Of a stretch of DNA of 18,324 bases, positions 1 through 7,477 are shown piece after piece. Each line of letters opens with the position of its first letter. Positions within the stretch are counted from its first letter, which is position 1. Source of the DNA: Oscillospiraceae bacterium (GTDB lineage Bacteria; Bacillota; Clostridia; Oscillospirales; Oscillospiraceae); the NCBI GenBank assembly GCA_017646545.1, contig JAGCMI010000082.1:1-18324 (forward strand). The letters are read 5' to 3'. The notes below the pieces were generated by a model. That model saw nothing but the letters and a program-made list of their open reading frames with translations. It was not told the DNA's origin and searched no databases. Made by a program: the position numbers and the translations under genes.

Positions 1-323
1 GTACCGGTACCACCGCCCATACCGGCAGTGATGAAGACCATATCAGTGCCTTCCAGAACCTTGGAGATGGCAACACGGGATTCCTCAGCAGACTTACGGC
101 CAATTTCAGGCTTGGAGCCTGCACCCATACCACCGGTCAGCTTTTCGCCGATCTGGATCTTATTGGGGCAGATGGACTTATTCAGGTCCTGCTTATCGGT
201 ATTGATGGCGATGAAGTCAACACCATTGACATTGGCTTCAATCATTCTATTAATAACATTATTACCGGCGCCGCCGACACCGATGACCTTAATCTTAACA
301 ACGCGCTCCTGGAAATCAAGCAT
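1..323 (-). CDS. ftsZ: Cell division protein FtsZ, N-terminal part (cut by window edge)
   Basis: FtsZ is the tubulin-like GTPase that polymerises into the cytokinetic Z ring. Only the first 107 codons are visible; the rest lies beyond position 1. The translation starts [20 protein letters not shown], with the N-terminal nucleotide-binding glycine loop [13 protein letters not shown] and then the [11 protein letters not shown] strand. It reaches the tubulin signature GGGTGT exactly at the edge. The start is ATG at 321-323, preceded by a strong ribosome site (AAAGGAGG, about 7 bases upstream). It is the last visible gene of the dcw cluster and is separated from divIB by 136 bases that contain a promoter. 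The extent of the gene is unknown, but the identity is not in doubt. Confidence 0.97.
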   Translation of the reverse strand, partial: MLDFQERVVKIKVIGVGGAGNNVINRMIEANVNGVDFIAINTDKQDLNKSICPNKIQIGEKLTGGMGAGSKPEIGRKSAEESRVAISKVLEGTDMVFITAGMGGGTG

Positions 324-391
324 ATTGTTTCCTCCTTTGTATGCTTACACAGCGCAAAATATGCTGTGCAGATATTTTCCTTTACCTACAT

Positions 392-420
392 ATTGTAGCT
401 TGAAATTTCCATTTGGTCAA
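392..420 (-). promoter_or_regulatory. Sigma-A-type promoter for ftsZ
   Basis: On the minus strand a -35 TTGACC (415-420) and a -10 TACAAT (392-397) are separated by exactly 17 bases. This lies in the gap between divIB and ftsZ. Transcription would start near position 385, giving a leader of about 60 bases before the ftsZ ATG. Within that leader a 6-base-pair stem (CACAGC/GCTGTG, 348-353 with 363-368, 9-base loop) lies upstream of the ribosome site. No terminator precedes this promoter, so ftsZ is probably served both by read-through from the dcw operon and by its own start. Confidence 0.75.
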
Positions 421-459
421 TAGAAATTCTCTTTTTTGGTAAAGTTTTTTTGGGAAAAA

Positions 460-1335
460 TTACTGCCGGGACCAGGGTTGACGGATGATTTCCCACACTT
501 TATCGACATCGTTATAAGTAAGTTTCAAAACGCCTCCGCTGCCATCCATCTCCATCAACGCGTACTTCACCATTTCGACCTTTTCCGCCATGTCGGTGAC
601 ATCTCCCAGCTCCACACGGCAATCCGCTCCGCAGTAAAGACGCAGCGCAAAAAGATCCGACACATCCAGTCCGGTGGTCTGAGAGAACATCTGGTATTCC
701 TCCAGCTGGGCAAGAACGGTGACCGCTGCCTTCAGCCGGTCAGCCGCTGTGGCAATCACCGTGCCTTCTACCGGGTATTCCGCTGCCACAGCATACTCCC
801 CCACCTTGGGAGATTGGAGGATAATGCCTTCAATGATGGGCTTTTTTTCAGCCGTTGCAGCGTCGGTTTGTTCTGCGATCATGCCATCGGATGTCATCAT
901 CCACCAGGAACCATCCTCGGCCTGCAGGGCGTATGCCACCATTTTCTCTTTCACGACGATATGCACCGTACCGGGGAGTTTCACCCGAAAACGAACCGTA
1001 TCCACATACGGAAGGGCCGCTTTGATTTTTGCTGCCGCACCGGCACGGCCAAAGAAGAGCAAGCTATCCCCTTTCTCAATGCCGGAAGCCTCGCTAATGG
1101 AAAGCGGACTATGCTTTTCCACTCCTGCGACCATCACAGTATCCACCTTGAAGAAAATGGAAATACCAATGGTCACCGCCAGCACCACCGCAGCGATGCT
1201 GATGAGCTGCACGATCAGCCGGTTACGGAAAAAGGGCTTTGGCTGGGTGTATTGAATGGGCTGCCGGGGTTGTCTTTCTTTTCTTTCCGCCGGGCGACGG
1301 GTTCGGCGGGTTCGGTTGGTTCTTTCTGTTTCCAT
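460..1335 (-). CDS. divIB: Cell division protein DivIB/FtsQ
   Basis: DivIB (FtsQ) is a bitopic membrane protein that joins the FtsL-DivIC complex at the septum and helps activate septal wall synthesis. The 291-residue product has a very basic, Arg-rich cytoplasmic tail (1-39) and one membrane helix (about 40-62). An FtsQ-type POTRA domain follows (about 63-131, with the KVDTVMVAGVEKH start and the VHIVVKEKMVAYAL end), then a beta domain with the typical W-E-I-I-R-Q end. The ATG start has a GGGAGGA ribosome site. It follows murG by 20 bases and precedes ftsZ, the normal Firmicutes place. murB and murC, which often sit between murG and divIB in relatives, are not here. The family is weakly conserved, so the call rests on topology, POTRA features and position together. 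Confidence 0.9.
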   Translation of the reverse strand: METERTNRTRRTRRPAERKERQPRQPIQYTQPKPFFRNRLIVQLISIAAVVLAVTIGISIFFKVDTVMVAGVEKHSPLSISEASGIEKGDSLLFFGRAGAAAKIKAALPYVDTVRFRVKLPGTVHIVVKEKMVAYALQAEDGSWWMMTSDGMIAEQTDAATAEKKPIIEGIILQSPKVGEYAVAAEYPVEGTVIATAADRLKAAVTVLAQLEEYQMFSQTTGLDVSDLFALRLYCGADCRVELGDVTDMAEKVEMVKYALMEMDGSGGVLKLTYNDVDKVWEIIRQPWSRQ

Positions 1336-1355
1336 ATCAGTTCCTCCCGGAATGG

Positions 1356-2480
1356 TTATCTTTTGATCAATTCTTCCAGAATATCACAGATCCGCTCTGC
1401 AGAATCCAAAATCACCATGCTGCGCAGCGCCTGGGACATTTCCTTACGGCGGGGCTCATCTTGCATAAGCGCATTGATCTGATCGAATATCTTCTGGGCG
1501 CTGCATTCGGTTTCCGGAATTACCACCGCACCGCCACGACTTTCCAGAATACGGGCATTCTTTTCCTGATGGTTATTGGTCACATTGGGGGACGGAATGA
1601 GAATACAGGGCGTACCGGTGGCTGCGATCTCATTGCAGGTACCACTGCCGGAGCGACCCAGTACCACGTCCGCTGCCGCAAGAACGGTGGGCATATTGTA
1701 GATATACTCCCGCATATCGATGCTGGGGCAGTTTTCCAAATCAACCCCCTGCTCCTTCACCGCTTGGGGCATCCATTCCGTGCCGAATTTACCTACTGCA
1801 TGGATATGGCGGAACGGGAAACCTGCCTGCTGTTCCAAAGCGAACAACTGGGCGGTCATCTCGTTCATCACCTTGGCGCCCTGGCTGCCAAAAGTGGACA
1901 CCACCAGAGGCTCCTGCCCAATGCCCAATTCCCGACGAGCCTGCGCCCGCTGGGTTTCCCAGAAGTCACGACGGATGGGCATGCCCACCACCTGCACCTT
2001 TTGAGGGTGCTTATAGTGCTTCTTGCTCTCTTCAAAGCAGACCAGCACACGGTCCGCGGTATTGGCTGCCATTTTGGTGGTCAAGCCGGGAACGGCATTA
2101 CTCTCATGGACACAAGTGGGGATACCCATGCGACTGCCGGCATACAAAGCCGGGAAGCTGGCATAGCCACCGGTGCCGATGATCACATCGGGCTGGAAGT
2201 CACGAATGATCCGCTTACACTGCTTTACCGCAGTGAACACACTTTTTACCGCCTGGACATTTTTCTTGATGCCCGCCAGATTCAGTTTTCTGGACAGACC
2301 GGAACCGGGCAGACATTCCAATCTGTAGCCCGCACGGGGTACCAACTGCTCCTCCATATGCCCCTTGGCGCCGATGAAGAGAATATTGCAGTCCGGATGC
2401 CGTTCCTTCAAAATATCCGCAACCGCGATGGCAGGATTGATATGGCCGCCGGTGCCACCGCAGGTAAAAATTACATTCAT
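1356..2480 (-). CDS. murG: MurG: UDP-GlcNAc--undecaprenyl-PP-MurNAc-pentapeptide GlcNAc transferase
   Basis: MurG is a GT-B glycosyltransferase on the inner face of the membrane. It adds GlcNAc to lipid I to make lipid II. The 374-residue protein shows the N-terminal glycine loop CGGTGGHINPA (7-17), HESNAVPG (125-132), GTGGYASFPAL (102-112) and the FGSQGA loop (197-202). It also carries the UDP-GlcNAc-binding stretch GRSGSGTCNEIAATGTP (275-291), followed by IPSPNVTNNHQEKNA. The length is close to the family norm of about 360. Its ATG overlaps the ftsW stop by 4 bases (ATGA), which suggests translational coupling: the flippase/polymerase-class protein and the lipid II synthase are made in step. 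The ribosome site AGGAACT within the end of ftsW supports this start. Confidence 0.97.
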   Translation of the reverse strand: MNVIFTCGGTGGHINPAIAVADILKERHPDCNILFIGAKGHMEEQLVPRAGYRLECLPGSGLSRKLNLAGIKKNVQAVKSVFTAVKQCKRIIRDFQPDVIIGTGGYASFPALYAGSRMGIPTCVHESNAVPGLTTKMAANTADRVLVCFEESKKHYKHPQKVQVVGMPIRRDFWETQRAQARRELGIGQEPLVVSTFGSQGAKVMNEMTAQLFALEQQAGFPFRHIHAVGKFGTEWMPQAVKEQGVDLENCPSIDMREYIYNMPTVLAAADVVLGRSGSGTCNEIAATGTPCILIPSPNVTNNHQEKNARILESRGGAVVIPETECSAQKIFDQINALMQDEPRRKEMSQALRSMVILDSAERICDILEELIKR

Positions 2481-3652
2481 GACAGTTCCTCCTGTAGCTT
2501 TGGTTCATTTCTTTGTCGGGAAATGCTTAAAATAACGCCCATCTCCCCCAAGTTAACCGCCAAGGCCGTACCTCCATAGGAGAAAAACGGCAGAGCGATG
2601 CCCGTGGATGGGAGCAGATTGGTGACCACCCCAAGGTTTAAAACGGTTTGCACCGCGATGAGCGTCACCAGACCTGCCGCCAGCACCGTAGAAAAACGGT
2701 CCCTTGCCCGCAGGGCGATCCAATAGCCCCGGGCGATGGCAGCAGAAAAGAGCACAATGATGAGCAGCGCCCCTACAAGGCCCAGCTCCTCACAGATGAT
2801 TGCAAAAATATAGTCATTATACTGAAAAGGCAGATACAAATACTTCTGCCTGGACTTTCCAAATCCAAGACCGAACAGACCGCCGGAGCCAATGGCATAC
2901 AGCGACTGCAGGATCTGATAACCGGTATCCCCCGGATCTTGCTCGGGGTGGAGCCATGCGGTGACCCGGTCACCGGCATACCCCATGAAGCTGATGTAGA
3001 TCAGCACAAACAACGCTGCGGCGGCAGCACCGGCAGCCAGCCATTTGGGACTGGTGCCGGCAACAAACATCATCACCACCCCCACCATGCCCATGAGCAT
3101 AATGGCAGAAAGGTGCTTTTCCAGCGCCAGAGGCACAAGCAAGCCTAACATGGCGCAACCAAAACCCAATACACCGTTGCGGAACACCGCAGCATCCTCG
3201 CCATAGTGTTTGGTCAGCCGGGCAAGCAGCACGATCATGGAGAATTTGGCAATCTCCGAAGGCTGAAACTGCAGCCCGGCAATATTGATCCAGCGTCTGG
3301 CGCCATTGACCGATTCGCCAAAGGCCAGCACGGATAACAAAAGCGCAATACCAACTGCGTAGACGATCCACGCAAGCCTGCTCCAGAGCTGGGCAGGCAG
3401 GCGGCTGAAACCGTACATCGCCGCCAATCCGATCAAGGCGCACACGCCCTGCTTCTGCAGATAGCGTGTGGACGAAGTGTAGCCGGTGTCATATTCGCTC
3501 TGGGCGAAGCTGGCAGAATAAAGCATAATCAGCCCCACTGCCAACAGCATGAGAATCAGCACCAGAAACGGAATATCCACCCCTTGCAGCCTCCCTCTTC
3601 GAGCGGAAGGCCGGTCCTCTTTGGCATGCAGAAGCTTGTACTGCATGGCCAC
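2477..3652 (-). CDS. ftsW: SEDS peptidoglycan polymerase FtsW/SpoVE
   Basis: SEDS proteins are multi-pass membrane glycosyltransferases that polymerise lipid II together with a class B PBP. The 391-residue product has about ten hydrophobic helices. It carries the extracellular motif NGARRWINIAGLQFQPSEIAK (116-136, given here as its ends NGARRW and QPSEIAK), NDYIFAIICEELG (279-291, D280 aligning with the proposed catalytic aspartate), and LLPSTGIALPFFSYGGTAL near the end. The start is uncertain: GTG at 3650-3652 lies 5 bases after AAAGGAG, while an ATG two codons later lies 11 bases after it. The canonical Pro-Asp-hydrophobic-Gly loop is replaced by LEKHLSA (177-183). Sequence alone does not separate vegetative FtsW from sporulation SpoVE; the neighbouring PBP is its likely partner. 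murD is absent between it and mraY. Confidence 0.93.
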   Translation of the reverse strand: MAMQYKLLHAKEDRPSARRGRLQGVDIPFLVLILMLLAVGLIMLYSASFAQSEYDTGYTSSTRYLQKQGVCALIGLAAMYGFSRLPAQLWSRLAWIVYAVGIALLLSVLAFGESVNGARRWINIAGLQFQPSEIAKFSMIVLLARLTKHYGEDAAVFRNGVLGFGCAMLGLLVPLALEKHLSAIMLMGMVGVVMMFVAGTSPKWLAAGAAAAALFVLIYISFMGYAGDRVTAWLHPEQDPGDTGYQILQSLYAIGSGGLFGLGFGKSRQKYLYLPFQYNDYIFAIICEELGLVGALLIIVLFSAAIARGYWIALRARDRFSTVLAAGLVTLIAVQTVLNLGVVTNLLPSTGIALPFFSYGGTALAVNLGEMGVILSISRQRNEPKLQEELS

Positions 3653-3667
3653 AAAGACTCCTTTCGA

Positions 3668-4639
3668 TTACACTCTCCCGGCGATGCCGATCCATGCCAG
3701 CAGGCACATCACAGCGGACACAGCGGAGAAAACCAGAACGATCTTGACTTCCTTCCAACCACACATCTCGAAATGATGGTGGATGGGAGACATTTTGAAA
3801 AGGCGCTTACCATGGGTCAGTTTGAAATAACCCACCTGCAAAATCACGGACAGCGTTTCAACGATATACACGATGCCCACCAGCATCAGAATTAACGGCA
3901 TATCCAAGGCAAAGGCCAGAGCGCACACGATACCGCCCAGGAACAAAGAACCGGTATCGCCCATAAAGACCTTGGCAGGATGCCAGTTATAGAACAGATA
4001 TGCAATCAAGCCGCCCACAAGGCAGGCAGGCAGCAGCGCCACATCCCATTTCCCCATGGCAATGGCAGCAGCAGTAAAGAACACCATCACCGGCACGGTG
4101 ACACTGGCGCACAAGCCATCGACACCATCGGTCAGATTCACCGCATTGACGCAGCCCACCATGACGAACATAGCAAAGAAGATATACAAAATGGGATGCA
4201 GGTGGAAGGTGGTATTGACAAAGGGAATGTAAATATCACCGGTCAAAGTGCCCTGCATATACAGCAGGTACAGATAAATGGCGGAAACAGCCATCTGCAG
4301 CAGGGCCTTCTGAATGGCGGTAAGACCCAGATTGCGCTTATGCTTGAGTTTGAAGTAATCATCCACAAAGCCAACCGCACCAAAGCACAAACCCAGCACC
4401 AGCGCGTAATACACCGTCGGATCCTGGACAATACCCAGATTGAACAGCAGGCAAACAATCGTGCCCAAAATGAACATCAAGCCGCCCATCATGGGGGTGC
4501 CCGCTTTACTGTTATGCCAGGTGGGACCCACCTCACGGATGGACTGTCCTGCCTTCAACGCCCGCAGCACGGGCAGCAGCAAATAACCAATGCCACCGGT
4601 GACAATGGCGCAAATAATGCCGGTAATGAAAATCGTCAT
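3668..4639 (-). CDS. mraY: MraY: phospho-MurNAc-pentapeptide transferase
   Basis: MraY transfers phospho-MurNAc-pentapeptide from UDP to undecaprenyl phosphate, making lipid I, the first membrane step of wall synthesis. The 323-residue, roughly ten-helix protein shows the family motifs in order. These are VDDYFKLKHKRNLGL (92-106, with the paired aspartates), NAVNLTDGVDGL (165-176), FMGDTGSLFLGG (225-236) and the HHHF loop PIHHHFE (285-291). The length matches the usual 320-360. The ATG has GGAGG about 10 bases upstream. It sits 27 bases after murF and 15 bases before ftsW. In most relatives murD would follow directly, but here it does not. Confidence 0.97.
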   Translation of the reverse strand: MTIFITGIICAIVTGGIGYLLLPVLRALKAGQSIREVGPTWHNSKAGTPMMGGLMFILGTIVCLLFNLGIVQDPTVYYALVLGLCFGAVGFVDDYFKLKHKRNLGLTAIQKALLQMAVSAIYLYLLYMQGTLTGDIYIPFVNTTFHLHPILYIFFAMFVMVGCVNAVNLTDGVDGLCASVTVPVMVFFTAAAIAMGKWDVALLPACLVGGLIAYLFYNWHPAKVFMGDTGSLFLGGIVCALAFALDMPLILMLVGIVYIVETLSVILQVGYFKLTHGKRLFKMSPIHHHFEMCGWKEVKIVLVFSAVSAVMCLLAWIGIAGRV

Positions 4640-4666
4640 GGATGATGCCTCCGTTTTTCTCTCTCT

Positions 4667-6019
4667 TTAACCCTCTAAAAATTGTTCCATCGCCAGTTCC
4701 ATATGCATACCGCGGCTGCCCTTAAACAGCAACACATCCCCGGGTCTGCAGATTTGGCGCAACTGATCGGCAAGCTGCTGCCGATCGTCAAAATGAATGA
4801 CCTTGTCCCGGGGCATGCCGGCATCCAAGGCTCCTTGGCACATATTTGCTGCATCCGGTCCATATGCCAACAGCCAATCGGCATGATCTGCCGCAAGGCG
4901 ACCCACCTCATAGTGGGCATCTTTGCTGCAGGGACCCAATTCCAGCATATCTCCCAGCGCCGCAATACGGCGACCGGTTCGGTTGCCCAAGACCCGCAGG
5001 GCGGCAGCCATGGACTCCGGACCTGCGTTATAAGAATCGTTGATGATGGTGACAGCCTTGGCTTCAAAAATCTCCTGCCGTCCCGCCATATTACGGAAAC
5101 GGGAAAGCCTGCTTGCCATCCGCTGGGGCTCCACCCCCAGCGCAAGACCTACAGAAATTGCTGCCAGGGCATCGGACACAAAGTGGACACCTTCCAACGG
5201 CAGTTCCACCGGGAAGCTGCGCTCCCCTGCCCGCACCACGAAGGACAATCCCTGCTGCTGCGCCACAGCCTCCGCCCGTACAGAGCTGGCGCTGTTCTGT
5301 ACGCCAAACCACACCACCGGATGATGGATTCGGTCACGGCCGCTCCACAGATACTCGTCATCGCCAAAGAGGCAGATGGGTGCAGTAGGTGCCATGCCGT
5401 CCAGCATCTCCAGCTTTGCCTGCAGGATGCCCTGTCGGGAGCCCAGATTTTCCATGTGCATGGTGCCGATATTGGTGATCACCGCCAGATCCGGGGTTGC
5501 GATTTTGGAAAGGTAGGAGATTTCGCCAAAATGGCTCATGCCCATTTCCAGCACCGCCACCTGGGTATCCTCTTCCATAGCCAGAATTGCCATGGGCATA
5601 CCCAGATCGTTATTAAAATTGGCCGGGGTCTTGCTGACGATGAAATCGCCCTGCAGCACAGCCGCGATCATTTCCTTGGTGGTGCTTTTGCCCACGGAAC
5701 CGGTAACACCCACCACTTTCATGCCGATCTTCTGCCGCAAAGCCGCAGCGATCTGCCCCAGCGCAATGCGGGGGTCATCCACCACGATGGCAGGATAATC
5801 TGCATTCTCCCGGGAGGTCAGCACCGCTGCCGCGCCCTTTTGGAATGCGGCAGGAATGAAATCATTGCCGTCCCGCACACCCACCAATGCCACGAAAAGC
5901 TGACCGGGAGCAATGGTGCGGGAATCATTACTGGCACCGCAAAAGGTGATATGGGCATATTGTTCTTCTACCCGGCCGCCGCACCAACGCGCGGCCTCAG
6001 CCAATGTGATATGAGCCAT
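4667..6019 (-). CDS. murF: MurF: UDP-MurNAc-tripeptide--D-Ala-D-Ala ligase
   Basis: MurF is the cytoplasmic ATP-dependent ligase that adds D-Ala-D-Ala to UDP-MurNAc-tripeptide. The 450-residue protein has the three Mur ligase domains. The N-terminal substrate domain is about 1-99. The central ATPase begins with the P-loop GVTGSVGKSTTKEM (104-117) and contains NFNNDLGMP (134-142) and LEMGMSHFGEI (157-167). The C-terminal domain is about 315-450, with NDSYNAGPESM (327-337) and KGSRGMHME (433-441). The usual GKT of the P-loop reads GKS, a conservative change. It follows murE by only 3 bases, and its ribosome site GGAGAAG lies in the end of murE, so the two are probably coupled. Confidence 0.97.
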   Translation of the reverse strand: MAHITLAEAARWCGGRVEEQYAHITFCGASNDSRTIAPGQLFVALVGVRDGNDFIPAAFQKGAAAVLTSRENADYPAIVVDDPRIALGQIAAALRQKIGMKVVGVTGSVGKSTTKEMIAAVLQGDFIVSKTPANFNNDLGMPMAILAMEEDTQVAVLEMGMSHFGEISYLSKIATPDLAVITNIGTMHMENLGSRQGILQAKLEMLDGMAPTAPICLFGDDEYLWSGRDRIHHPVVWFGVQNSASSVRAEAVAQQQGLSFVVRAGERSFPVELPLEGVHFVSDALAAISVGLALGVEPQRMASRLSRFRNMAGRQEIFEAKAVTIINDSYNAGPESMAAALRVLGNRTGRRIAALGDMLELGPCSKDAHYEVGRLAADHADWLLAYGPDAANMCQGALDAGMPRDKVIHFDDRQQLADQLRQICRPGDVLLFKGSRGMHMELAMEQFLEG

Positions 6020-6022
6020 ACA

Positions 6023-7465
6023 TTACTTCTCCAAATACTCTGCCACGATTTCTCTTTCGTCCATGTGGTATTTTACACCGTTTACTTCCTGATAGGTTTC
6101 GTGGCCCTTGCCTGCTAGAACGATTATATCATCTTTTTTGCCAATTTCCATAGCATAATGAATCGCTTTTTTTCGATTTACATTGACCACATAATTTTTT
6201 GCATCCCCCAGACCGGCTACGATGTCATCAATGATGGCCGTAGGCTCCTCCGTACGAGGATTATCGGAGGTGATGACCGCCAGATCCGCCAGACGGACAC
6301 CGATGGCACCCATAATGGGGCGTTTCTTTCTGTCACGGTCACCGCCACAGCCAAAGACCGCGATCAGCCGACCCTTGCAGAAACCGCGGACAGCGGTCAA
6401 CACATTTTCCAGACCGTCCGGGGTATGGGCATAGTCAATGAGAACGGTGTAGGGTTTGCCGGGGGTAGGAACCACTTCCACCCTGCCCTTGACACCCTTG
6501 ACATCCGCCAGCGCAGCGGCGGCATCTTCCAGAGAAATGCCCAGCTGCAGGGCAATACCCAGCACGGTGAGCACATTATAAGCTGTAAACTTACCGGGGA
6601 TGGGCACATGAACTGCTGCACTTTTTTCGCCATAAACTGCAGTAAAATCCAATCCATCCCGGTTATAAACCACATTTTTTGCCATCAAATCCCCGCAACC
6701 GTCCACACTGGTGCAGATGACAGGAATATTCTTGTCCGCAACCATTCGTTGCCCCCAAGGACAATCGGTATTGACCACCGCTTTGTCACAACGATCGAAC
6801 AGTTGCGCTTTGGTTGCGCCATAATGCTCCATGGTATTGTGAAAATCCAAGTGGTCTTCGGTCAGGTTGGTAAAGGCGCCCACCTGAAAGCGGATGCCCT
6901 CCACCCGATGCAGGGCGATGGCATGGCTGGAAACTTCCATCACCGCATACTTACAGTTTGCATCCCGCATCCGGGCAAAGAGCCGCTGCAACTGGATGCT
7001 TTCCGGGGTGGTGCGGTCCGTGGAGAGCACCTCGTCACCGATGTGATTTTCCATGGTGCCGATGAGGCCCACCTTCTGCCCCGTCACTTTCTGCAGCAGC
7101 TGCTTCAGAAGCCATGTGACGGAAGTTTTACCATTGGTGCCGGTGACACCAATCATGGTCATGGCTTTCGACGGATGACCATAGAAATTGGAGCCGATAC
7201 GGGCAAGGGCGACGCGATCGTTTTCCACCAGAATATAGGGAATGTCCATCTCCGGTTTCTTGGCGGTAACCACGGCCACCGCCCCCTTCTGCACTGCCAT
7301 GGGAATAAAACGGTTGCCATCAAAAGCAAAACCGCTGAGAGCCACAAACAGCGTACCGGGTTCAAAATTCTCCCGGGTGTCGCTGGAAACAGCGCAAATC
7401 TCCATTTCAGCATCTGCGTGCAGTTCCAGAATGTCTACAGATTGAAGCAAATCTTTCAGTTTCAT
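6023..7465 (-). CDS. murE: MurE: UDP-MurNAc-L-Ala-D-Glu--meso-DAP ligase
   Basis: MurE adds the third stem-peptide residue to UDP-MurNAc-dipeptide. The 480-residue protein has the P-loop GVTGTNGKTSVTW (106-118) and MEVSSHAIALHRV (176-188). It also has FTNLTEDHLDFH (198-209), with HYGATKAQLF (214-223) placing K219 as the likely carbamylated lysine. DYAHTPDGL (344-352) and FGCGGDRDRKKRPIM (371-385) follow. The specificity motif DNPRTEEP (401-408) is the form that selects meso-diaminopimelate, so a DAP-type wall is predicted rather than one with lysine. Length is normal. The ATG lies 12 bases after the PBP gene, with a modest GAGGG ribosome site. Confidence 0.97.
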   Translation of the reverse strand: MKLKDLLQSVDILELHADAEMEICAVSSDTRENFEPGTLFVALSGFAFDGNRFIPMAVQKGAVAVVTAKKPEMDIPYILVENDRVALARIGSNFYGHPSKAMTMIGVTGTNGKTSVTWLLKQLLQKVTGQKVGLIGTMENHIGDEVLSTDRTTPESIQLQRLFARMRDANCKYAVMEVSSHAIALHRVEGIRFQVGAFTNLTEDHLDFHNTMEHYGATKAQLFDRCDKAVVNTDCPWGQRMVADKNIPVICTSVDGCGDLMAKNVVYNRDGLDFTAVYGEKSAAVHVPIPGKFTAYNVLTVLGIALQLGISLEDAAAALADVKGVKGRVEVVPTPGKPYTVLIDYAHTPDGLENVLTAVRGFCKGRLIAVFGCGGDRDRKKRPIMGAIGVRLADLAVITSDNPRTEEPTAIIDDIVAGLGDAKNYVVNVNRKKAIHYAMEIGKKDDIIVLAGKGHETYQEVNGVKYHMDEREIVAEYLEK

Positions 7466-7477
7466 ATCTTGCCCTCA

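Noticed and set aside
348..368. The ftsZ leader stem as an intrinsic terminator
   Set aside because: Only 6-7 base pairs and no T-run after it on the minus strand; it lies inside the predicted leader.
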